Assembly (NCBI RefSeq): GCF_023072675.1
Contig: NZ_JALLGL010000025.1
Coordinates: forward strand, 1 to 38,425
Source: Streptomyces sp. XM83C
GTDB taxonomy: Bacteria; Actinomycetota; Actinomycetes; Streptomycetales; Streptomycetaceae
DNA: 38,425 bases
Direction: 5' to 3'
This document shows positions 7,374 through 15,372 of this stretch, piece by piece. Position 1 is the stretch's first letter; every line of letters starts with the position of its first letter. Under the pieces are notes generated by a model. That model saw only the letters and a program-made list of their open reading frames with translations. It did no database searches and was not told where the DNA came from. A program made the translations under genes and the position numbers.

Positions 7374-7946
7374 TCAGCGGACGGGCGGCACGGAGACCGC
7401 CATCACCATCCGCATCGGCTCGGGGCCCTGATTGCCGTAGGTGTGCGGGACGTCGGCCTCGAAGGTGGCGCTCGCCCCTGCCGGGACGCGGTGCTCCGCC
7501 CCGTCGACCGTGAGGGTCAGTTCGCCCTCCAGGACGTGCAGCAGCTCGACCGTGCCGGCGGGGTGCGGGTCGGACGGGCTGGACTCGCCGGGTGCGAGCC
7601 TCCAGTCCCAGATCTCCAGCGGGCCCGGCGCCTCCGCGCCTGCGAGGAGGCGGTTGTAGCTGCCGGCGTCGGTGTGCCACAGCCGTACGGCCTGGTCGGC
7701 CGGGACGACGCGGACCTTCGGGCCCTGCTCGTAGTCGAGCAGGGTGGTGATGCTGACGCCGAGCGCGTCGCCGATCTTCACGACGGTGCCGATGCTCGGG
7801 TTGGTGCGTGCCTGCTCGATCTGGATCAGCATGCCGCGGCTGACTCCGGCGCGGGCGGCCAGCGCGTCCAGAGTGAAGCCGCGCTCCGTGCGCCAGCGTT
7901 TGACGTTGCGAGCCAGGGACTGGGTCAGCAGGTCGAGGTCCGACAT
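7374..7946 (-). CDS. XRE-family regulator with C-terminal cupin
   Basis: 190 residues. The helix-turn-helix (about 12-66) includes RGFTLDALAARAGVSRGML and IEQARTNPSIGTVVKIGDALG, and a single cupin barrel fills about 105-180 (HPAGTVELLHVLEGELTLTV ... VPHTYGN). This two-domain layout is that of the PuuR/SutR-like group, where the cupin senses a small metabolite. ATG at 7946 is used; GGACGGA lies just upstream. Two copies of a dyad sequence stand directly upstream (7951-7980), as expected for autoregulation and control of the divergent exporter. The deacylase gene follows it in the same direction. Confidence 0.87.
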   Translation of the reverse strand: MSDLDLLTQSLARNVKRWRTERGFTLDALAARAGVSRGMLIQIEQARTNPSIGTVVKIGDALGVSITTLLDYEQGPKVRVVPADQAVRLWHTDAGSYNRLLAGAEAPGPLEIWDWRLAPGESSPSDPHPAGTVELLHVLEGELTLTVDGAEHRVPAGASATFEADVPHTYGNQGPEPMRMVMAVSVPPVR

Positions 7947-7950
7947 TCCG

Positions 7951-7980
7951 TCCAATATCCGGGAGGTCCAATATTCTGGA
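7951..7980. promoter_or_regulatory. Paired dyad operators for XRE-cupin regulator
   Basis: TCCAATATCCGGGA (7951-7964) and TCCAATATTCTGGA (7967-7980) are 14-bp copies 16 bp apart, each with TCC...GGA dyad symmetry. They lie between the XRE-cupin start (7946) and the divergent EamA exporter (8054). They are inferred to be the regulator's own sites. Confidence 0.65.
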
Positions 7981-8053
7981 TGACAGAGTTCAGTGCGCTG
8001 AACTACGGTGTGGTGCACCCGATCGTTCACCGAACTGTACTGCGAGGCGTGTC

Positions 8054-8911
8054 GTGACCGCATTGTTCGCCCTGGCCACAAACCTGTTGTGGGGCCTGGC
8101 CGACTTCGGCGGCGGAGTGCTGACACGCCGTGCACCCGCACTCACCGTGGTCGTGGTCTCCCAGGCGATCGCGACGGCGGTGCTCGGCGTGATCGTGGTG
8201 GCCACCGGCGGCTGGAGCGAGGCGGGCCCGCGGCTGTGGTTCGCGTTCGCCGCGGGCCTGGTCGGGTCGGTCGCGATGATCTGCTTCTACAAGGCCCTGG
8301 CCCTCGGCCCGATGGGCGTCGTCTCCCCGCTGGCCACGCTCGGTGTGTGCGTGCCCCTGGGTGTCGGCCTGATGTTGGGCGAGCGGCCCGGCCTGGTCCA
8401 GGTCGCGGGCATCGCCGTCGCCGTCACCGGGGTGGTGCTCGCGGGCGGGCCGCAGCGCGGAGGCACGGGGGTGCCACGGCGGACGATCGTGCTGTCCCTG
8501 GTCTCGGCGGCCGGCTTCGGCGCGGTGTTCGCGCTGATCGCCGAGGCGTCGACCACGGTGACCGGCCTTTTCCTCGCGCTGTTCGTGCAGCGCGTGACCA
8601 ATGTGGCCGCGGGCGGGCTCGCCCTGTACGCCTCGGTACGGCGGGGCGCCCCGGCCCTCCCGGCGGACGGCTTCCCGTGGGGTGCGCTGCCGGCGCTGGC
8701 TTTCGTCGGCCTCGCCGACGTGGCGGCCAACGGCACCTACTCCGTCGCCGCCCAGCACGGCCCGGTCACCGTGGCCGCCGTGCTCGCCTCGCTCTACCCG
8801 GTGGTGACGGCACTCGCCGCGCGCGGCTTCCTCAGCGAGCGGCTGCGCGGCGTCCAGGCGGCGGGCGCGGGCCTCGCCCTGGTGGGCACCCTGCTGCTGG
8901 CGACGGGTTGA
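8054..8911 (+). CDS. EamA/DMT-family membrane exporter
   Basis: 285 residues with about ten hydrophobic helices in two EamA repeats of five (about 1-130 and 145-285). The end of repeat 1 reads GVVSPLATLGVCVPLGVGLMLGERP and that of repeat 2 reads GPVTVAAVLASLYPVVTALAARGFLSERL, both characteristic of drug/metabolite transporters that export amino acids or related small molecules. GTG start with GCGAGG about 7 nt upstream. It is divergent from the XRE-cupin regulator, whose paired operator lies between them, so the exporter is probably under that regulator and carries its ligand or a related compound. Confidence 0.85.
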   Translation: MTALFALATNLLWGLADFGGGVLTRRAPALTVVVVSQAIATAVLGVIVVATGGWSEAGPRLWFAFAAGLVGSVAMICFYKALALGPMGVVSPLATLGVCVPLGVGLMLGERPGLVQVAGIAVAVTGVVLAGGPQRGGTGVPRRTIVLSLVSAAGFGAVFALIAEASTTVTGLFLALFVQRVTNVAAGGLALYASVRRGAPALPADGFPWGALPALAFVGLADVAANGTYSVAAQHGPVTVAAVLASLYPVVTALAARGFLSERLRGVQAAGAGLALVGTLLLATG

Positions 8912-8940
8912 ACGGGGGCGGGGCCGGCCATCGACGCGCC

Positions 8941-9783
8941 TCAGTTCCCGCGGGACTCCACCTCGGCCAGCGGCGTGTCCTCGCCGCCGGCGTCCGGCCC
9001 CCCCGCCTGCGCGGTCCGGTCCGGCTCCTCCTCCAGCGCCGCCAGCAGCGCCACCTGCTCCTCGGTCAGCCGGGACAGCTTCGACAACTGCTGCGCGGTG
9101 ACCCCGTCACGCGGCGGCACGGGCGCCGGGGTGCGCAGCGGCGGCTGCCAGCCCTCCGCGGGCGTCCAGCGGCGTACGACCCGCGCGGGCGCCCCCGCCA
9201 CCACGGCGTGGTCGGGCACCGCGCCGCGGACCACCGCGCCCGCCGCGACGACGACGTTCCGCCCGATGCGCGCGCCCGGCAGGATCACCGCACCGGTGCC
9301 GATCCAGCAGCCCGGGCCGATCTCCACCGGCTCGAACCTCGGCCACTGCTTGCCGATGGGCTCGTGCGGATCGTCGTACGAGTGGTTGGTGGAGGTGACG
9401 TAGACGTACGGCCCGAAGTAGCAGTCGTCGCCGATGGTGACCGCGGCGTCCGCTATGACGTGGCTGCCGCGGCCGAGCACCACGCCGTTGCCGATGCGCA
9501 GGATCGGATCGGGGCCCAGGTCCAGGCCGGGCATCAGACCGGCGGTCAGGGTGACCTGCTCGGCGATGATGCAGTACGACCCGATGTGGATCCACGGCTC
9601 ACCGAAGACCGTGCCGAGGGGGAAGGCGAGCCGGGTCACCTCGCCGAGCGCGCCGAAACGGAACCGGCCGGGCTGTTCGGCGGTCACGGAACCCGTGCGC
9701 TGGAGCCAGGCCCAGCCCGCGTGGACGGCCCGCTGCGCGACGCGGCGCCGCCAGGATGAGAACGTGTTCTTGCGCTTCGGCAC
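8941..9783 (-). CDS. Left-handed beta-helix (hexapeptide) acyltransferase
   Basis: 280 residues. GTG at 9783 is the most upstream credible start; the site before it (GGTGAGC) is weak. The centre is a trimeric beta-helix acyltransferase: repeated hexapeptides such as ILRIGNGVVLGRGS, AAVTIGDDCYFGPYVYV, VEIGPGCWIGTGAVILPGARIGRNVVVAAGAVV and the end motif VVAGAPARVVR. NHSYDDPHEP carries the usual catalytic-His region of the maltose/galactoside O-acetyltransferase type. A 60-residue acidic, Gln/Glu-rich C-terminal tail is extra and unassigned. The acceptor is unknown, probably a sugar or a surface polymer. It is divergent from another beta-helix protein, the gamma carbonic anhydrase. Confidence 0.82.
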   Translation of the reverse strand: MPKRKNTFSSWRRRVAQRAVHAGWAWLQRTGSVTAEQPGRFRFGALGEVTRLAFPLGTVFGEPWIHIGSYCIIAEQVTLTAGLMPGLDLGPDPILRIGNGVVLGRGSHVIADAAVTIGDDCYFGPYVYVTSTNHSYDDPHEPIGKQWPRFEPVEIGPGCWIGTGAVILPGARIGRNVVVAAGAVVRGAVPDHAVVAGAPARVVRRWTPAEGWQPPLRTPAPVPPRDGVTAQQLSKLSRLTEEQVALLAALEEEPDRTAQAGGPDAGGEDTPLAEVESRGN

Positions 9784-9891
9784 GCGCTCACCGTAGCCGC
9801 GCCGCGGGGGCGCCTTCGCGCCGGAGGCCTGTGATCTTCGCCCCACCGGGTGGCGTACCGTGCTGGTGCAGCGACCGGCGAGGAGGCCGAG

Positions 9892-10413
9892 ATGACGGAG
9901 CACCGCCCACTGATCAAGGGCATCGGCGGCAGGGAGCCGAAGATCGACGAGGACACGTTCGTGGCGCCGACCGCCTCCGTGATCGGCGAGGTGACCCTCG
10001 CGGCGGGCGCGAGCGTCTGGTACGGCGCCGTGCTGCGCGGCGACGTCGAGCGGATCTCGGTGGGGGCGGCGAGCAACGTCCAGGACAACTGCACGCTCCA
10101 CGCCGACCCCGGCTTTCCCGTCACGGTCGGCGAGCGGGTCTCCATCGGGCACAACGCGGTGCTGCACGGGGCGACCGTCGAGGACGACTGTCTGATCGGC
10201 ATGGGCTCGACCGTGCTGAACGGGGCGGTGATCGGCGCGGGCTCGCTGGTCGCCGCGCAGGCGCTGGTGCCGCAGGGCATGGTCGTGCCGCCGGGTTCGC
10301 TGGTCGCCGGGGTTCCCGCCAAGGTCAGGCGGGAGCTGACGGAGGAGGAACGTCAGGGGATCACGCTGAACGGCACGATGTACGCGGAGCTGGGCCGGGC
10401 CCATCGGGGGTAG
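9892..10413 (+). CDS. Gamma-class carbonic anhydrase family protein
   Basis: 173 residues, standard for the family. ATG with AGGAGG about 6 nt upstream. The beta-helix carries the conserved LRGD (Arg49, Asp51), VQDNCTLH (Gln64, Asp65, His70), SIGHNAVLHG (His87, His92) and MGSTVLNGAVIG, so the three zinc/iron-binding histidines are all present. Active enzymes of this class interconvert CO2 and bicarbonate, but many bacterial members (YrdA/PaaY type) have weak or other activities, so the reaction is not certain. A small stem-loop, GGGCCG-GAGA-CGGCCC, overlaps the stop codon (10413-10428). The remaining 190 bp before the DedA gene hold only GC-rich sequence with a 15-bp direct repeat at 10434 and 10467. 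Confidence 0.88.
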   Translation: MTEHRPLIKGIGGREPKIDEDTFVAPTASVIGEVTLAAGASVWYGAVLRGDVERISVGAASNVQDNCTLHADPGFPVTVGERVSIGHNAVLHGATVEDDCLIGMGSTVLNGAVIGAGSLVAAQALVPQGMVVPPGSLVAGVPAKVRRELTEEERQGITLNGTMYAELGRAHRG

Positions 10414-10620
10414 GGCCGGAGACGGCCCCGGCGCGCGGGGGCGTCAGCGCCACGCGGGGGCCGTACCGCGGGGGCGTCAGCACCACGCGCGCGTGGCCGT
10501 GCCGTCGACCGGGCCGCACAGAGGCCGAGAGCCCGGTCAGCGCCCGTGCACGGGGCCGTACCGCGCCTGGTGCGCGGGGCCCGTACGCGGAACGCTCCGG
10601 GCCCCCGCCCGCCCCTCGTG

Positions 10621-11271
10621 TCACTCGCCCGCGGCCACCGGCTCCGGCTCGGCCTCCGCCTGGGCCGTCTGCGCCTTCTTCGCCTTGCGCTTGACCACCA
10701 ACATCGACGCCACGCCGATCAGCACGGCCGCGACCAGGCCCAGCCAGGAGAACCGCTTCAGCCAGGACTCGGCGACCACACCCACGTAGTAGATGACGGC
10801 GGTCGTGCCGCCCGCCCAGACGATGCCGCCGAGGACGTTGGCGACGAGGAACTTCCAGTACGGCATGTGCAGCACACCGGCGAGCGGCCCGGCGAAGATC
10901 CGCAGCAGGGCGATGAAACGGCCGAAGAAGACCGCCCACATGCCCCACTTCTGGAAGGACCGCTCCGCGGTGGCGATGTGCCCCTCGCTGAAGTGCTTGG
11001 GGAACTTCTTCCCCAGCCAGGCGAGCAGCGGCCGTCCGCCCTTGCGGCCGATGGCGTAGCCGATGGAGTCGCCGATCACCGCGCCCGCGGTGGCGCAGGC
11101 GCCGAGGATCACCGGGTTGATGCCGCCGTGCTGCGAGGACAGCAGGGCGGCGGAGACCAGGACGATCTCACCGGGCAGCGGGATGCCCAGGCTCTCCAGT
11201 CCGATGATCAGCCCCACCACCGCGTAGACGGCGGCAGCGGGCACCGAGTCGAGCCATTCCTGGACGTGCAC
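10621..11271 (-). CDS. DedA-family membrane protein
   Basis: 216 residues. GTG at 11271 is preferred because GGAGGAA lies about 6 nt upstream; a longer reading lacks such a site. The protein has the DedA/VTT layout: ESLGIPLPGEIVLVSAALL, GDSIGYAIGRKGG, then FFGRFIALLRIFAGPLAGVLHMPYWKF with the conserved Arg and Gly-Pro-hairpin, followed by two C-terminal helices and a Lys/Ala/Glu tail. Members act in lipid-carrier or phospholipid scrambling and recycling, including undecaprenyl phosphate; that role is family knowledge. An undecaprenyl-diphosphatase and a TVP38 relative are encoded about 10 kb away in this window. Confidence 0.88.
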   Translation of the reverse strand: MHVQEWLDSVPAAAVYAVVGLIIGLESLGIPLPGEIVLVSAALLSSQHGGINPVILGACATAGAVIGDSIGYAIGRKGGRPLLAWLGKKFPKHFSEGHIATAERSFQKWGMWAVFFGRFIALLRIFAGPLAGVLHMPYWKFLVANVLGGIVWAGGTTAVIYYVGVVAESWLKRFSWLGLVAAVLIGVASMLVVKRKAKKAQTAQAEAEPEPVAAGE

Positions 11272-11376
11272 CGCCGGTTCCTCCCCGTTTTTCGGTCTTT
11301 GTGCAGTCTCGGGCCGTACCGGACACATTCCGGACTTCCCGGGCGCGCCCCTGTTCGAGGCGTCCGCCCGGGAAGC

Positions 11377-12222
11377 CTACCGGTTCGAGGTGGCCGGGCG
11401 GCGTCCGCCGAACGCCGCCGGGCGGGGTCGGACACCGGTCTCGTCGAGGAAGTCGCGCATCAGGCCGCCCCACCGCGCGGGCTGTTCGAGGAAGGGCAGA
11501 TGCCCGGTGGGGATCTCGGCCAGGCGCGCGCCGGGGATGCCGTCGGCGAGCTGCCGGTGGTGGTACGGGGTGACGAGCTGGTCGAGGGTGGTGGACACGA
11601 CCAGCGTCGGCACGCTGATCGCGGCGAGGTCGGCCCGTACGTCGATGCCGTCGAGCAGCAGATCGACATGGTCGGGTGTGCCGGGCGGGACCGTGGCCGC
11701 GGTGTTCTTCAGGGCCGTGTCGAGGTCGTCCTCGCCGAGTCCGTCCAGGACGGGCGTGCTCACGGCCATCAGGGACAGGAAGTCGGCCAGGCCGGCCGGG
11801 TCGTCCGCGTGGAGGTGGTCGCGCCACATGCGCGCCGCGAGCAGGAACCGCGGGGTGGGGTGGGCGAACCCGGCGGTGAGGATCAGGGCCGTGACCCGTG
11901 CGGGGTGGCGGGCGGCGGCCCGGACGGCGACGGCGGTGCCGAGCGAGTAGCCCGCGATCGCGAAGGTCTCCACGCCTTCCTCGACGGCGGTGGCGACCAG
12001 TTCGTCGGCGAGACCGTCGAGGGTGAGCGGGGCGCTCGCGCGCGGGGTGCGCCCGGTGCCCGGGTAGTCGGGGCCGACGACGGTGTACCCGGCGGCCAGA
12101 GTGTCCAGTACGGGGCCGAAGTTGGCGTCGATGCCGCCGCCCGCGCCGTGGGCGAGGAGCAGGCCGGGGCCGGTGCCGCGGACGATGCGGCCGAGGGTGG
12201 AGGTGGGCAGCTCTTCAGTCAT
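11377..12222 (-). CDS. Alpha/beta hydrolase
   Basis: 281 residues. Soluble hydrolase with oxyanion segment HGAGGG (25-30), nucleophile elbow GYSLG with Ser93, probable acid Asp214 (STTLDQLVTPYHH) and catalytic His241 (IPTGHLPFLEQP). The substrate is unknown. The ATG at 12222 stands 8 nt after a probable -10 element, so the transcript may be leaderless. The promoter has a 19-bp spacer occupied by an 18-bp palindrome and is shared with the divergent MerR gene, which suggests induction by a small molecule through that regulator. Confidence 0.87.
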   Translation of the reverse strand: MTEELPTSTLGRIVRGTGPGLLLAHGAGGGIDANFGPVLDTLAAGYTVVGPDYPGTGRTPRASAPLTLDGLADELVATAVEEGVETFAIAGYSLGTAVAVRAAARHPARVTALILTAGFAHPTPRFLLAARMWRDHLHADDPAGLADFLSLMAVSTPVLDGLGEDDLDTALKNTAATVPPGTPDHVDLLLDGIDVRADLAAISVPTLVVSTTLDQLVTPYHHRQLADGIPGARLAEIPTGHLPFLEQPARWGGLMRDFLDETGVRPRPAAFGGRRPATSNR

Positions 12223-12230
12223 GGACCGGA

Positions 12231-12261
12231 CGCTAAAGTCTCACACCGGTGTGAGAGTCAA
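12231..12261 (-). promoter_or_regulatory. MerR-type promoter with 19-bp spacer and palindromic operator
   Basis: On the minus strand TTGACT (12261-12256) and TTAGCG (12236-12231) are 19 bp apart, the overlong spacing typical of MerR-activated promoters. The spacer contains most of the perfect 18-bp palindrome TCTCACACCGGTGTGAGA (12239-12256). It drives the hydrolase gene and lies 26 bp before the divergent MerR gene. Confidence 0.82.
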
Positions 12262-12281
12262 CACGGTGAGGTGCAGGTCAC

Positions 12282-12659
12282 ATGCGCATCGGGGAGATGG
12301 TCCGCCGTACCGGGGTGAGCGAACGGCTGCTGCGCTACTACGAGGAGCAGGGGCTCCTCACGCCCGAGCGGCTGCCGAGCGGCTACCGCGTCTACTCCGA
12401 GGCGGACGTGGAGACGGTCCGCCGTATCAGGGTGCTGCTCGCCGCCGGGCTGCCGACGGCCACCATCGCCCGCACGCTGCCCTGCATCCGCGACGACGGC
12501 TCTTCGCTCGCGCCGGTGTGCACGGGACTGGTGGCGGAGCTGCGGCAGGAGCGGGAGCGCATCACGCGCGCCATCGAGGATCTGCGGGCCTCGCGGGGGC
12601 TGCTCGACGCGGTCATCGAGGCCGGGCCGCAGGAGGCCTGCGCCCCCGCGCGGCGCTGA
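12282..12659 (+). CDS. MerR-family transcriptional regulator
   Basis: 125 residues. N-terminal winged helix-turn-helix: RIGEMVRRTGVSERLLRYYEEQGLLTPERLPSGYRVYSEADVETVRRIR, followed by a short dimer helix (83-110). Two cysteines (Cys68, Cys80) flank a DDG loop, LPCIRDDG ... APVC; this segment is common in small actinobacterial MerR proteins and is not the metal-binding pattern of MerR or SoxR. ATG start; the sequence upstream (GGTGAGGTGCAGGTCAC) contains GGTGAGG at a long spacing. It is divergent from the hydrolase, with the palindromic operator between. It probably controls both genes. Confidence 0.9.
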   Translation: MRIGEMVRRTGVSERLLRYYEEQGLLTPERLPSGYRVYSEADVETVRRIRVLLAAGLPTATIARTLPCIRDDGSSLAPVCTGLVAELRQERERITRAIEDLRASRGLLDAVIEAGPQEACAPARR

Positions 12660-12707
12660 CTCCAAATGGCGTCCGGCGTACGGCCGGTTCCCGTCCGTGG
12701 AGGTGGG

Positions 12708-13160
12708 TCAGCCGTTGGGGCGGAGCGTCCATACGACGGTCATCTCGCCGGTGACGGCGCCGTCGGCGCGCCGGATCTCGACGGTGACCGGGAACTCCGG
12801 GCGCTGCCCGGCGTCCAGTTCGGCCACGACCTCGTGGGCCGGCCGGCCGAGGGTCGCGGTGGCGGTCACGTCGCCCATGGCGAGCTTGCGGTAGGCGATC
12901 TCGGCGCGCACCGCGAGCGGCACGGCACGGGCCAGCTGGTCGCCGAACGCGGCCAGCACGATGGCGCCGCTGGCCGATTCACCCAGCGTGAACATCGCGC
13001 CGGCGTGGGGGCCGCCGACGTGGTTGTGGTAGTCGCTCTGGTCCGGCATGGCCACCACGGCCTTCTCCGGAGAGGTCTCCAGGAAGTCGAGGTTGAGGGT
13101 CCGGGCCATGGGCACCGTGGCGGCGAGCATCTCGCCGACGGACATCCGTGCTGCGCTCAT
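12708..13160 (-). CDS. Hotdog-fold thioesterase-like protein (DUF4442/PaaI type)
   Basis: 150 residues. Hotdog signature HNHVGGPHAGAMFTLGESASGAIVLAAFG (long helix after a His-Asn loop), then strands RAEIAYRKLAMGDVTATATL and FPVTVEIRRADGAVTGEMTVVWTLRPN. PaaI/YiiD-type members hydrolyse acyl-CoAs, and DUF4442 proteins are close relatives. The substrate is unknown. The ATG at 13160 follows TAACCT by 6 nt with no Shine-Dalgarno sequence, so the mRNA is probably leaderless. Confidence 0.8.
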   Translation of the reverse strand: MSAARMSVGEMLAATVPMARTLNLDFLETSPEKAVVAMPDQSDYHNHVGGPHAGAMFTLGESASGAIVLAAFGDQLARAVPLAVRAEIAYRKLAMGDVTATATLGRPAHEVVAELDAGQRPEFPVTVEIRRADGAVTGEMTVVWTLRPNG

Positions 13161-13230
13161 GACGCGAGGTTACCCGCCAGTAGCAACTTATGGCCAGACA
13201 CGGTGTGTGATCGTCGTAGGCTTCGGGCGC

Positions 13231-14181
13231 ATGTGGCCAGAGCAGCAGCCGCCCGGCGGCAACCCCCCGCAGCAGCCGAACCCCCACCCGCAGCCGAACC
13301 CGTACCGGCAGCCCGGATCTCAGGAGCCCGGCCCCCACCCGGCCTCTCGGGAGGCGCCCACCGTCACAGCGGCCCAGGCCGGGCCCCCCGACGGGGACCG
13401 GCGCACGACGGTGATCGCTGTCACCGCCGCCGTCGCGGTCGTGCTCGCCGCCACGGTGACCGGGGCGCTGCTGGTCCTCGCCCGCTCGGACGACGGCGCC
13501 GCGCCCGCCCCCGACACGTCCTCGGCCTCCGCCTCGGCCGCGCCGTCCACGACCGGGAACCCGCGCGCGGGCGACGGGGTGCAGCCCACCGTGCCCGGGT
13601 GGAAGGCGGTGGTGAACGCGGACAAGGGCATAGCCTTCGACGTCCCCGCGGACTGGGTCCCGAGGTCACCTGACTGGGTGTCGTACGTCGCCGACGACAG
13701 CGACCCCGACGAGAAGCCGCTCGTCGCGATGAAGGCGCCCGCCGAGTTCAAGCAGAACTGGTGCGCGGACGACCCGGACCGCGACGGCCGCGTCGAGCGG
13801 ACCGCGCTGGCGAGCGCGGGCAGCCGCGGCAACAACGGCGCCCGAAGCACCGAGGAGATCGCGCGCGCGGACTCCGAGGCCTGGGTGTACGGCGCCTACA
13901 CGCAGCCCGACCGCACGAAGGTCACCGTCGGCCCGGTGACGTCGTACACCACCGCGTCCGGGCTCACCGGCAGTCTCGCCACGGCACAGTCCTCCGGGGT
14001 GCCGCGGACACACAAGTGCGACAGCGACGGCAGGGCGACGACGTTCGCCTTCCGGCTGCCGGACGGCGGCTTCGGCTCCTGGTCGTTCGTCGGCGCCGAG
14101 GGGGTGAAGGAGGAGGTGCCGGAGAGTGTCGTGCGCAGGATTCTCGCCACCGTCCGCCTGGTCGACACCGGTGATTCCTGA
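13231..14181 (+). CDS. Pro-rich membrane-anchored protein, paralogue 1 (Streptomyces-specific family)
   Basis: 316 residues; possibly DUF8017, from memory. It starts with MWPEQQPPGGNPPQQPNPHP, a cytoplasmic Pro/Gln-rich segment, then one membrane helix (about 60-84), a Ser/Ala/Pro linker, and an extracellular domain of about 190 residues. This domain begins PTVPGWKAVVNADKGIAFDVPADW and includes two Cys (NWCADDPDRDGR and HKCDSDGRA) that may form a disulfide. No enzyme motif is seen. The next gene is a paralogue with the same start, the same motifs in the same order and the same Cys pair. TAGGCT lies 8 nt before the ATG, so the transcript may be leaderless. Function unknown; the layout resembles surface sensors or lipid-binding domains of the LpqN type, but this is conjecture. 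Confidence 0.82.
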   Translation: MWPEQQPPGGNPPQQPNPHPQPNPYRQPGSQEPGPHPASREAPTVTAAQAGPPDGDRRTTVIAVTAAVAVVLAATVTGALLVLARSDDGAAPAPDTSSASASAAPSTTGNPRAGDGVQPTVPGWKAVVNADKGIAFDVPADWVPRSPDWVSYVADDSDPDEKPLVAMKAPAEFKQNWCADDPDRDGRVERTALASAGSRGNNGARSTEEIARADSEAWVYGAYTQPDRTKVTVGPVTSYTTASGLTGSLATAQSSGVPRTHKCDSDGRATTFAFRLPDGGFGSWSFVGAEGVKEEVPESVVRRILATVRLVDTGDS

Positions 14182-14258
14182 GGTCACACGGGTTTGCTAC
14201 ATCCTTGACAAGGGCCGGTGACCGATTCGTGTCCCGGGCGGCACTAGGGTGGCTCGCC

Positions 14259-15302
14259 ATGTGGCCAGGACAGCAGCAGCCGCCCGGGGGAGACCAGAAC
14301 CCGCACGGGCAGAACAATCCGTACCAGCAGCCGGGGTACCAGCAGCCCAACCCCTACCAGCAGCCGGGCTATCAGCAGCCCACCCATCAGCAGCCCAACC
14401 CGTACGCGCAGACGCCTCAGACGCCGCAGTGGCAGGCGCCGACCGTGGTCAACGGGCCGCAGCCCCCGCAGGGCGGCGGCAACCGCACCAAGGTGGTGGC
14501 CATCGTGGCGGCCACCGCTGTCGTGGTCGCGGCCGGTGTGACCGGGTTCCTGGTGCTCGGCGGCGACAAGGACGACAACGCCAAGGGCGACGACGGCAAG
14601 GGCACGAAGGTGAGCCAGTCGGCGAGCCCGAGCACCCAGCCGAGCGCGACCTCCTCGGAGGAGGAGAACCCGCGGAGCGCCGAGACGGAGAAGCCCACCG
14701 TCCCCGGCTGGAAGGTCGTCATCAACCCCAAGTGGGGCATCGCCTACGACGTGCCTGCCGACTGGCAGGTCAACTCGCCGACCCTCAGCAAGGGGTTCGA
14801 GGAGGACAACGCCGACGATCTGAAGCCGATCATCGTCATGTCCGGCACCGCCGAGTACAAGTCCAAGTGGTGCACGTCCGACGACGACCGGGACGGCAGG
14901 ACCGAGAACACCCCGCTGGCCGTCGTCGGCTCCAAGGGCGCCAGCGGCGCCAAGAACACCGACGAGATCGCGATCAACACGCCGGCCTGGTGGGTGTACG
15001 GCGGCTACACACAGCCGGACAAGAAGACCATCTCCTGGTCCCCGAAGGCCACGCCGTTCACCACGGCCTCCGGCATCAAGGGCAGCTACGACTGGGCCAA
15101 GTCCACCAACAGCCCGCAGAAGGGCAAGGGCAAGTGCAACACGGACGGCAAGGCCCTCACGTTCGGCTTCCAGAACAGCAAGGGCGACTATGTGTCGTTC
15201 AACTTCTACGGGGCGACGGGTGTCACCGGTGAGGTGTCCGAGGCGACCGTGCTGCAGATCCTGAAGACGGTACGGCTCCACGGCACCCCGCAGCAGAGCT
15301 GA
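14259..15302 (+). CDS. Pro/Gln-rich membrane-anchored protein, paralogue 2
   Basis: 347 residues, a tandem paralogue of the preceding gene. N-terminus MWPGQQQPPGG, then repeats built on NPYQQPGYQQP (about 19-50), a membrane helix (about 78-101), a Lys/Asp then Ser/Thr linker, and the shared extracellular domain starting PTVPGWKVVINPKWGIAYDVPADW. The Cys pair is in KWCTSDDDRDGR and GKCNTDGKA. The N-terminal repeats resemble proline-rich tails that mediate clustering in other actinobacterial membrane proteins. TAGGGT stands 8 nt before the ATG, again suggesting a leaderless message and an own promoter in the 77-bp gap. No function can be given. Confidence 0.82.
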   Translation: MWPGQQQPPGGDQNPHGQNNPYQQPGYQQPNPYQQPGYQQPTHQQPNPYAQTPQTPQWQAPTVVNGPQPPQGGGNRTKVVAIVAATAVVVAAGVTGFLVLGGDKDDNAKGDDGKGTKVSQSASPSTQPSATSSEEENPRSAETEKPTVPGWKVVINPKWGIAYDVPADWQVNSPTLSKGFEEDNADDLKPIIVMSGTAEYKSKWCTSDDDRDGRTENTPLAVVGSKGASGAKNTDEIAINTPAWWVYGGYTQPDKKTISWSPKATPFTTASGIKGSYDWAKSTNSPQKGKGKCNTDGKALTFGFQNSKGDYVSFNFYGATGVTGEVSEATVLQILKTVRLHGTPQQS

Positions 15303-15372
15303 CCCGCGCGCTCGCGGCCCCGCCGGCGAAACCGTTTTGCGCATCCGGGGGCCGTCCGGTGATAGTCACCGG

